A stretch of 35,576 bases of DNA from Agrobacterium genomosp. 13 str. CFBP 6927 (GTDB taxonomy: Bacteria > Pseudomonadota > Alphaproteobacteria > Rhizobiales > Rhizobiaceae): positions 1-35,576 of the forward strand of contig LT009756.1 in NCBI GenBank assembly GCA_900012615.1, in the 5' to 3' direction. Within the stretch, counting starts at the first letter, position 1. Every line of letters begins with the position of its first letter. The translations under genes were made by a program, and so were the position numbers. Shown piece by piece: positions 29,621 through 35,576 of this stretch. The notes below the pieces were generated by a model that was not told the origin of the DNA, did not search any database, and was given only the letters and a program-made list of their open reading frames with translations.

Positions 29621-31233
29621 TCCTGTTCGGCGGTATCCGCCTCCTCGGCAGCTTCGAGATCGGCTTCCTCTTCGGAAGCGAGCTCCTCGGCTGTGATCCA
29701 GCCTGCCAGAAGACGGGCCTGCACCACCATGTTCTCGGCTTCGACGCGCGATACGTCGAGCTTGGAGAAGATACCTTCGAACTTCTTCGTCTCGCCGTCC
29801 TTGCGCTCGCTCCAGCCGACCAGATCGTCCGCGGCGCAGCCGGCAAAGTCTTCGATGGTCTTGATGCCGTCTTCACCCAGCGCAACCATCATCTGCGAGG
29901 TCAGGCCGTCGATCTGGCGAAGCTCGTCGGTAACGCCGAGTTCCTTGCGCTTGGCATCCATTTCGGCTTCCAGCCGTTCCAGATATTCGCGGGCGCGGGT
30001 CTGGATTTCATCGGCGGTGTCTTCGTCGAAGCCGTCGATCGAGGAAATTTCGTCGAGATCGACATAAGCAAGTTCTTCGACCTGCGCGAAGCCTTCGGAG
30101 GCCAGAACCTGGCCGACCATCTCGTCGACGTCGAGCGCGTCCATGAAGAGGGCCGTGCGCTCGTTGAATTCCTTCTGGCGGCGCTCGGATTCTTCCTGCT
30201 CGGTCATGATGTCGATATCCCAGCCGGTCAGCTGCGATGCCAGACGAACGTTCTGGCCACGGCGGCCGATGGCGAGCGACAGCTGCTCGTCCGGAACCAC
30301 CACTTCGATACGCTCGGATTCTTCATCCAGAACGACCTTGGCGACTTCTGCCGGCTGCAGGGCGTTGACGATGAAGGAGGCCGGCTCCTGGCTCCACGGG
30401 ATGATGTCGATCTTTTCGCCCTGGAGTTCGCCGACAACGGCCTGAACGCGAGAGCCGCGCATACCAACGCAGGCGCCAACCGGATCGATCGACGAGTCGT
30501 TCGAGATAACCGCGATCTTGGCGCGCGAACCGGGGTCACGGGCAACCGACTTGATCTGGATAATGCCGTCGTAAATCTCAGGAACTTCCATGGTGAAGAG
30601 CTTCACCATGAACTGCGGGTGGGTACGCGACAGGAAAATCTGCGGGCCGCGCTGCTCGCGGCGAACGTCGTAGACGTAAGCGCGAACGCGGTCGCCGTAG
30701 CGCATGTTTTCCCGCGGGATCATCTCGTCACGGCGGATGATGCCTTCGCCACGGCCGAGATCGACAATGACATTGCCATATTCGACGCGCTTGACGGTGC
30801 CGTTGACGATTTCGCCGATGCGATCCTTGAACTCGTCATACTGGCGGTCACGCTCGGCTTCACGCACCTTCTGCACGATCACCTGCTTGGCGGACTGGGC
30901 GGCAATGCGGCCGAAATCCATCGGCGGCAGCGGGTCGGCGATGAAGTCGCCGAGCTTGGCGTCCGGGTTGCGGTCGCGGGCCAGCTCAAGCGGGATCTGG
31001 GTCGAATAATCTTCAGCGGCTTCGACAACTTCCAGAAGACGCTGCAGGCGGATTTCGCCGGTCTTGGAGTTGATGTCGGCGCGGATGTTGGTTTCCGAAC
31101 CATAGCGCGAGCGGGCGGCTTTCTGGATAGCGTCGGCCATTGCGGCAAGCACGATTTCGCGGTCGATGACCTTTTCGCGCGCCACAGCATCGGCAATCTG
31201 CAGAAGCTCAAGCCGGTTAGCACTCACTGCCAT
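29617..31233 (-). CDS. nusA: Transcription termination/antitermination factor NusA
   Basis: 538 residues. The RNA polymerase-binding N-terminal domain comes first (1-130), then S1 (about 135-200) and two KH domains (about 230-345, with the [18 protein letters not shown] and [13 protein letters not shown] loops). C-terminal helix-hairpin-helix/acidic repeat regions follow, and the protein ends in a strongly acidic tail. NusA promotes pausing and hairpin-dependent termination. GGAGA lies 7 bases before the ATG. The gene follows rimP by 63 bases and overlaps the ylxR-type gene by 4. An intrinsic terminator in the operon leader may be a target of NusA itself. Confidence 0.97.
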   Translation of the reverse strand: MAVSANRLELLQIADAVAREKVIDREIVLAAMADAIQKAARSRYGSETNIRADINSKTGEIRLQRLLEVVEAAEDYSTQIPLELARDRNPDAKLGDFIADPLPPMDFGRIAAQSAKQVIVQKVREAERDRQYDEFKDRIGEIVNGTVKRVEYGNVIVDLGRGEGIIRRDEMIPRENMRYGDRVRAYVYDVRREQRGPQIFLSRTHPQFMVKLFTMEVPEIYDGIIQIKSVARDPGSRAKIAVISNDSSIDPVGACVGMRGSRVQAVVGELQGEKIDIIPWSQEPASFIVNALQPAEVAKVVLDEESERIEVVVPDEQLSLAIGRRGQNVRLASQLTGWDIDIMTEQEESERRQKEFNERTALFMDALDVDEMVGQVLASEGFAQVEELAYVDLDEISSIDGFDEDTADEIQTRAREYLERLEAEMDAKRKELGVTDELRQIDGLTSQMMVALGEDGIKTIEDFAGCAADDLVGWSERKDGETKKFEGIFSKLDVSRVEAENMVVQARLLAGWITAEELASEEEADLEAAEEADTAEQE

Positions 31234-31296
31234 TTTTCTGTCTCCGTAAGTCGCAAGTTGCGTTGGTGGCCCTTATTGTCGGGCTTTGCGTTGGAA

Positions 31297-31893
31297 TTAG
31301 TCTTCGTCTGCTTCGTTTTCGTCGTTCTGGTTTGCGGCGGCGGCCTTGGCCGCCTTGTCTGCCCGCAGCGCATCACGAATAAGATCGTCCGTCAGAATGA
31401 GCTTCGCATCGGAAAGCGCGCTGAACGGAATGATGACTGTCGGTTCTTCGCCATAGGCGATCTGGTCGCGTTCCAGCTTGAAGCCGTCCGCATTGACCTC
31501 AACGATCTTGCCGCGAAACCGCTTGCGGTTCTCGACCAGAATGGAGGTTTCGACCTTCACCAGATGACCCTGCCAGCGGGTGAAATCCGATTTGCGAACC
31601 ATCGGCCGGTCGATGCCGGGCGAGGAAACTTCGAGATGATACGCTTTATCGACGGGATCTTCCACATCAAGAACCGGTGAAATCGCCATGGAAATGGCTT
31701 CGCAGTCCTGAACGGTCATGGTGCCGTCTTCGCGCTCGGCCATGATCTGAAGCGTCATGCCGTTCTGGTTTGAGAGCCGCACGCGCACCAGAAGATATCC
31801 CATGCCCGTCAAAACGGGCTCGATGATCTCGGCGATACGCTGGTCGATGCCCGTTTCGGTTATCAGTCGCGGTTCATATGCGGTGTCTGCCAT
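31297..31893 (-). CDS. rimP: Ribosome maturation factor RimP
   Basis: 198 residues. It is needed for early maturation of the 30S subunit. The N-terminal alpha/beta domain contains [19 protein letters not shown] and [14 protein letters not shown]. The signature [14 protein letters not shown] lies mid-protein, followed by an Sm-like C-terminal barrel. The tail is Ala- and Asp/Glu-rich. First gene of rimP-nusA-ylxR-infB. E. coli carries an initiator tRNA gene (metY) before rimP; none is seen here. A promoter and a terminator-like attenuator precede it. Confidence 0.96.
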   Translation of the reverse strand: MADTAYEPRLITETGIDQRIAEIIEPVLTGMGYLLVRVRLSNQNGMTLQIMAEREDGTMTVQDCEAISMAISPVLDVEDPVDKAYHLEVSSPGIDRPMVRKSDFTRWQGHLVKVETSILVENRKRFRGKIVEVNADGFKLERDQIAYGEEPTVIIPFSALSDAKLILTDDLIRDALRADKAAKAAAANQNDENEADED

Positions 31894-31955
31894 CTGGCCT
31901 TCCGGTCTTTGATTTTCACCGGGCGCTGAAGCCCGTGGTTTCCGGTTCGCCTAAC

Positions 31956-31987
31956 GAAAAAGAGCGGAGCCTTGCGGCCCCACTCTT
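31956..31987 (-). terminator. Leader terminator/attenuator before rimP-nusA-infB
   Basis: On the minus strand, a 12-bp stem with two G-T wobbles (31960-31971 paired with 31976-31987) is capped by a GCAA tetraloop and followed directly by a T-run (complement of 31957-31961). Its end lies 63 bases upstream of the rimP ATG. No gene upstream on this strand ends here, because the neighbour is divergent. It therefore sits inside the leader of the operon and should produce a truncated RNA of roughly 50 bases unless read through. Confidence 0.75.
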
Positions 31988-32015
31988 CATCAAGCGATCA
32001 AGAATTTCAGTGGTC

Positions 32016-32044
32016 ATATAGACCCATCGGGGCAGGATTGCAAG
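32016..32044 (-). promoter_or_regulatory. Promoter of the rimP-nusA-ylxR-infB operon
   Basis: Read on the minus strand, CTTGCA (complement of 32039-32044) and CTATAT (complement of 32016-32021) are separated by exactly 17 bases. This nearly matches the alphaproteobacterial housekeeping consensus CTTGAC-N17-CTATAT. Transcription should start near 32009, about 20 bases before the attenuator stem. Confidence 0.75.
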
Positions 32045-32181
32045 GTTTTCGCAGGCAGCCCCGCCTCAGGAATGCCCGCGGCCATATTTTCACCCTTACC
32101 GTGTCGGAAAGGCTGGCATGATTGTCGGCACTGTCTATAGTTGCCGTTTGATAAATCGCAGTTGCATTAAGTGGACTGATC

Positions 32182-33810
32182 GTGCCTGACCGTAAATCGC
32201 CACTCGCGCCTTTAAGGCATTTGACTTACAGACGAATCTGGATCGCCAGCCTTGCCTCGAATTTCGGTGGACTGATCCAAGCGGTGGGCGCCGCTTGGAT
32301 GATGACGTCGCTGTCGAGTTCCGAAAACATGATCGCTCTGGTGCAGGCCTCCACCTCGCTGCCGATCATGATGTTTTCACTGATTTCAGGCGCACTGGCC
32401 GATAGTTTTGATCGTCGCCGCATCATGATTTCCGCCCAGCTGCTCATGCTGACGGCTTCGATCCTTCTTACGGTTTTTGCATGGTCCGGTTGGCTCACGC
32501 CCTGGCTGCTGCTCTTCTTCACCTTCATGATCGGCTGCGGTACCGCGCTCAACAATCCTTCATGGCAGGCTTCCGTCGGCGAAATGGTGCCGCGAGAGGA
32601 TTTACCCGCCGCCGTGACGCTGAATAGCGTCGGCTTTAACATCACCCGCAGCGTCGGGCCGGCCATCGGCGGTATCATCGTTGCGGCCGCAGGCGCCGCC
32701 GCTGCATTTTTCGTGAATGCGCTCAGTTATTTCACCCTGATCTACGCGCTGTTTCGCTGGCAACCGCCAAAATATGCCTCCACATTGCCGCGCGAACAGC
32801 TTCTCGCCGCCATTTCTGCGGGCATGCGTTACGTGGCCATGTCGCCCAATATCGGTAAGGTGCTGGTGCGCGGCTTTCTCTTCGGTCTTTCCGCCAGCGC
32901 CATCCTCGCTTTGATGCCGATCGTCGCCCGCGATCTGGTGGAAGGTGGCCCGTTGACCTACGGCGTCATGCTGGGTGCATTTGGTGTCGGCGCCATTGGC
33001 GGTGCGCTCATCAGCGCCCGGCTGAGGGAAGTCATGTCCAGCGAATGGATCGTGCGCGTCGCCTTTTTAGGCTTCGCCTTCAGCTCCGGCGTGACGGCAA
33101 TCAGCACGAGCGCCATCATCACGTCCCTTGTCCTGACGGTTGCCGGCGCCTGCTGGGTTCTGGCGCTTTCGCTGTTCAACACCATCGTCCAGCTCTCCAC
33201 CCCGCGCTGGGTGGTGGGGCGCGCGCTCTCGCTTTACCAGACGCTGACCTTTGGCGGCATTGCGGTGGGCAGCTGGCTGTGGGGTGAACTCGCGGAAGAT
33301 TACGGCATTTCCTACTCGCTTCTCTGTTCCTGCGTGCTGATGCTGCTTGGCGTGGTCGTCGGCTTCAAGCTCGCCATGCCCGCCTTTGCCTCGCTCAATC
33401 TCGATCCGCTCAATCGCTTCGTGGAGCCGCCGCTGAGGCTGGATATCAAGCCGCGCAGCGGACCCATCGCCATTCTGATCGACTATGAAATTCACGACGA
33501 GGATCTCGGCGAATTCCTGCCGCTGATGGCCGAGCGCCGCCGTATCCGCATCCGTGATGGTGCCCGCAACTGGAACCTGATGCGCGATCTGGAAAACCCC
33601 GACATCTGGACCGAAAGTTACCATGTGCCGACATGGGTGGAATATGTCCGCCATAACCACCGCCGCACCCAGGCGGATGCGGAGGCCTGGGACAGGCTGC
33701 TTGAGCTTCATCGCGGCAAGACACGGCCACGTGTGCACCGGATGATCGAGCGGCAGACCATTCCGCCGACCGATGATATCTTCCACAAGCCCCATACCGA
33801 CCAGCATTGA
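32182..33810 (+). CDS. MFS exporter with soluble C-terminal domain
   Basis: 542 residues. Residues 15-405 form about twelve membrane segments with the MFS loop SGALADSFDRRRIM (motif A-like, near 68-82), of the MFS_3/EntS-like transmembrane secretion effector class. About 120-130 hydrophilic residues follow. The part around 420-510 (AILIDYEIHDEDLGEFLPLM to VEYVRHNHRRT) resembles a small ferredoxin-like/antibiotic monooxygenase-like domain. The substrate is unknown; siderophore or drug export is typical of the class. Start codon GTG with a weak ribosome site. Divergent from rimP across 288 bases that hold the rimP promoter and attenuator. Confidence 0.87.
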   Translation: MPDRKSPLAPLRHLTYRRIWIASLASNFGGLIQAVGAAWMMTSLSSSENMIALVQASTSLPIMMFSLISGALADSFDRRRIMISAQLLMLTASILLTVFAWSGWLTPWLLLFFTFMIGCGTALNNPSWQASVGEMVPREDLPAAVTLNSVGFNITRSVGPAIGGIIVAAAGAAAAFFVNALSYFTLIYALFRWQPPKYASTLPREQLLAAISAGMRYVAMSPNIGKVLVRGFLFGLSASAILALMPIVARDLVEGGPLTYGVMLGAFGVGAIGGALISARLREVMSSEWIVRVAFLGFAFSSGVTAISTSAIITSLVLTVAGACWVLALSLFNTIVQLSTPRWVVGRALSLYQTLTFGGIAVGSWLWGELAEDYGISYSLLCSCVLMLLGVVVGFKLAMPAFASLNLDPLNRFVEPPLRLDIKPRSGPIAILIDYEIHDEDLGEFLPLMAERRRIRIRDGARNWNLMRDLENPDIWTESYHVPTWVEYVRHNHRRTQADAEAWDRLLELHRGKTRPRVHRMIERQTIPPTDDIFHKPHTDQH

Positions 33811-33875
33811 GAGGCTGGGAGAGGCAGAAACGGGCCAGGTAAAAAGGCTATTAGGTCCTTGCCATAACCCTCGAC

Positions 33876-33960
33876 GTCATCCTCGGGCTTGTCCCGAGGA
33901 TCCAACCACGTATCGTTAAATCAATCGGTTGCAGATGCGCGGGACAAGCCCGAGCATGAC
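33876..33960. repeat. 85-base element with 21-bp inverted repeats
   Basis: The arms 33876-33896 and 33940-33960 are inverted repeats matching at 20 of 21 bases, separated by 43 bases. The left arm also begins its own palindrome, CCTCGGG-CTTGT-CCCGAGG (33881-33899). It lies between the 3' ends of the convergent MFS and transglycosylase genes, like rhizobial RIME-type intergenic elements. It could also act as a bidirectional transcription barrier. Confidence 0.75.
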
Positions 33961-33994
33961 GACGGAGAGGTTTTCCGACGTCGCCCATAACGTG

Positions 33995-35260
33995 CTATTT
34001 CAGCTTAGCCTTCAGGCTTGCATCTGGAAAACACGTCGGTGAGAGCCCATTCTTGGCCTGCCAGTCGCCGAGTGAACGGCGCGTCTTGAAACCGGCCAGC
34101 CCATCTGCCTTGCCGACATCGTAACCCTTGGCCACGAGCGCCTTCTGCATGGCGAGAACATCGGAGCGCAGCATCGATCCGACATTGCCCCACTCACCCT
34201 TGAACGGGCCTGCCCCATGGGTGATGCGGTCGGCGAGATTGCCGATGAACAGCGCATAGAGGTCGGAATTATTATATTCCTTGATGACGTAGAAATTTGG
34301 CGTCACCACGAATTCCGGCCCATGCCGTCCGGCTGGAACCAGCATCATGCCATCGGCGGATAGGTCGTTGGCCGGAAAGGCTTTTCCGGAAATGCGGGTA
34401 ATGCCCATCTTCGCCCAGTCGGCCACCGGCCGGGCAAGATCAGGTCCTTCCTGCGCGCAGGAGACATTGGCGGGGATCGAGACTTCGAAACCCCAGTCGC
34501 GATTGCGCTGCCAGCCGCGCTGGGAAAGATAGTTCGCTATGGATGCCAGCGCATCCGGCACGGAATTCCAGATATCGCGATGGCCGTCGCCATCGAAATC
34601 CACGGCATATTTGAGATAGCTCGACGGCATGAATTGCGGCTGGCCGAGCGCGCCGGCCCAGGAACCCATCATGCGCGAGGCTGCGATATCGCCGCTTTCG
34701 ACGATCTTCAGCGCATCGATCAGCTCGGTGCGGAACATCTCCTTGCGGGTGGACATATAGGCTTTCGTTGCCAGCACATCGACCACGGAATGCGGCAGTT
34801 TCGCCCGGCCAAAACCGGATTCACGGCCCCATATCGCAACGATGATATCGCCGGGCACGCCGTATTTCGCCTCGATCCTGCGCAGCGTCGCCGCATGGGT
34901 GGCTGCTAGCGAACGACCGGTGCCGGCCAGCCCCTGCAGCCGTTTTTCGGAGAAATAGGCGCCCGGCGAGGAAAATTCCGCCTGACTCTGGCTCTGTTCC
35001 TTCGGGGGCTTCTGGCCGGGAATGACGAGATCGGGCAGGTTCCAGCTGATGGAAAGACCGCTGAGCGTGGCCTCAAGCGTTTTCTGCGATATGCCGGCCT
35101 TGCGGGCTTCCGGCCAGATCTCCTTTTTCAGCCAGACGTTAAATTCGGCGTCGTAGCGGGCTGCTGCTGCACCTGTCGGTGCCGACTGCGCCAAAGCCGT
35201 CGTTGCTGAAAAAACGGAAAGAAGTGCAGCCAGTGCCTTCGGGGCAAAATGGTTTCGCAT
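33995..35260 (-). CDS. Lytic murein transglycosylase, MltB type
   Basis: 421 residues. The signal peptide is cleaved after ALA (near residue 24), with no lipobox, so it is a soluble periplasmic enzyme rather than a lipoprotein like E. coli MltB. The SLT_2 catalytic domain spans about 35-335, with catalytic E147 in IWGRESGFG and the conserved GALGQPQFMPSSYLKYAVDFDGDG. A C-terminal peptidoglycan-binding domain (PG_binding_1) follows at about 355-420. It cleaves the glycan strands of peptidoglycan to 1,6-anhydromuropeptides. It lies 34 bases after recR in the same direction. Confidence 0.92.
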   Translation of the reverse strand: MRNHFAPKALAALLSVFSATTALAQSAPTGAAAARYDAEFNVWLKKEIWPEARKAGISQKTLEATLSGLSISWNLPDLVIPGQKPPKEQSQSQAEFSSPGAYFSEKRLQGLAGTGRSLAATHAATLRRIEAKYGVPGDIIVAIWGRESGFGRAKLPHSVVDVLATKAYMSTRKEMFRTELIDALKIVESGDIAASRMMGSWAGALGQPQFMPSSYLKYAVDFDGDGHRDIWNSVPDALASIANYLSQRGWQRNRDWGFEVSIPANVSCAQEGPDLARPVADWAKMGITRISGKAFPANDLSADGMMLVPAGRHGPEFVVTPNFYVIKEYNNSDLYALFIGNLADRITHGAGPFKGEWGNVGSMLRSDVLAMQKALVAKGYDVGKADGLAGFKTRRSLGDWQAKNGLSPTCFPDASLKAKLK

Positions 35261-35294
35261 TCGGTCTCCTCTTTGAATGACGGGGAGGGAGGCT

Positions 35295-35576
35295 TCAGAT
35301 CGTCGTGCGGGCCCTGAGTGCCGCCGTCAAGGTGCCCTCGTCGAGATAATCGAGCTCGCCGCCCACCGGCACGCCATGCGCAAGCCGGGTGATCTTGATA
35401 CCGAGATCAGAGAGGCGGTCGGTAATGTAATGGGCGGTCGCCTGTCCTTCCACCGTCGCATTGACGGCGATGATGAGCTCGCGGATGCCGCCGACGCTGA
35501 CGCGGTCGATCAGGCCCTTGATGTTCAAATCCTCCGGACCGACGCCGTCGAGCGGCGACAGCGTGCCGCCCAGCAC
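35295..35576 (-). CDS. recR: Recombination protein RecR, C-terminal part (cut by window edge)
   Basis: The last 93-94 codons of RecR, which is normally about 200 residues. What is visible is the end of the Toprim domain ([13 protein letters not shown], then [18 protein letters not shown]) and the C-terminal region ARGVP-like [18 protein letters not shown]. The zinc finger and HhH parts lie beyond the right edge. The first codon in the window is an internal valine (GTG), not the start. RecR works with RecF and RecO to load RecA. Confidence 0.95.
   Translation of the reverse strand: MLGGTLSPLDGVGPEDLNIKGLIDRVSVGGIRELIIAVNATVEGQATAHYITDRLSDLGIKITRLAHGVPVGGELDYLDEGTLTAALRARTTI

Noticed and set aside
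31916..32017. A 33-codon frame through the rimP attenuator, a possible leader peptide
   Set aside because: Its ATG overlaps the -10 element and so lies upstream of the expected transcription start. The inner ATG (31990) has no ribosome site, and the codons show no regulatory run of one amino acid.
31894..32181. Search for an initiator tRNA gene (metY) before rimP, as in E. coli
   Set aside because: No cloverleaf or CCA-ended sequence is visible; the region is explained by the promoter and attenuator.

Overview
The window is ordinary chromosomal DNA from an alphaproteobacterium of the Rhizobiaceae, most like Agrobacterium. This is inferred from the fructose ABC operon frcBCAK with a divergent ROK regulator, the CTTGAC-N17-CTATAT style promoters, intergenic palindromic mosaic repeats of the kind common in rhizobia, and protein sequences typical of that family. 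No phage, insertion sequence, CRISPR array, tRNA or rRNA gene was found. About 30 genes are packed tightly, and the clearest novelty is in RNA-level regulation rather than in an accessory island.

Layout. 1-2006: a terminator from an upstream gene, then a RecQ-type DNA helicase. 2059-7294: the fructose module, with the ROK regulator frcR (-) facing frcB-frcC-frcA-frcK (+); the last three genes overlap by stop/start codons, and a perfect UUCG-capped hairpin separates frcB from frcC. 7295-11703: a promoter, a cobalamin riboswitch and the B12-independent class Ib ribonucleotide reductase operon nrdH-nrdI-nrdE-nrdF. 11733-12836: a lipoprotein alpha/beta hydrolase (-). 12989-15382: recF, a MoeB/ThiF-type adenylyltransferase and a GNAT acetyltransferase in one probable operon. 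15454-18895: a secreted hypothetical protein (-), a D-2-hydroxyacid dehydrogenase (-), a secreted SH3-domain protein (+) and a PfkB/adenosine kinase family sugar kinase (-). 18896-19383: a 488-base gap with a possible small RNA ending in a strong terminator, plus repeats. 19384-21345: an AEC-family transporter (+) convergent with an RsmC-like methyltransferase (-).

21471-31893, all on the minus strand, is the conserved translation/RNA cluster, read in the order rimP, nusA, ylxR-type protein, infB, rbfA, truB, rpsO, pnp. Terminators lie after infB (weak), rpsO and pnp (both strong), so the cluster is probably several transcription units. A near-consensus promoter upstream of rimP is followed almost at once by a strong intrinsic terminator inside the untranslated leader. 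This suggests attenuation control of an operon that encodes the termination factor NusA. 32182-33810 is a divergent MFS exporter with a soluble C-terminal domain. A palindromic repeat follows, then an MltB-type lytic transglycosylase (-) and the C-terminal part of recR (-), cut by the window edge.

Observations most worth checking: the rimP-nusA leader attenuator, the B12 riboswitch over class Ib RNR, the candidate small RNA near 19.1 kb, the loss of the zinc cysteines in the MoeB homologue, and the YlxR-L7Ae-like fusion. None amounts to a clearly new multi-gene system.
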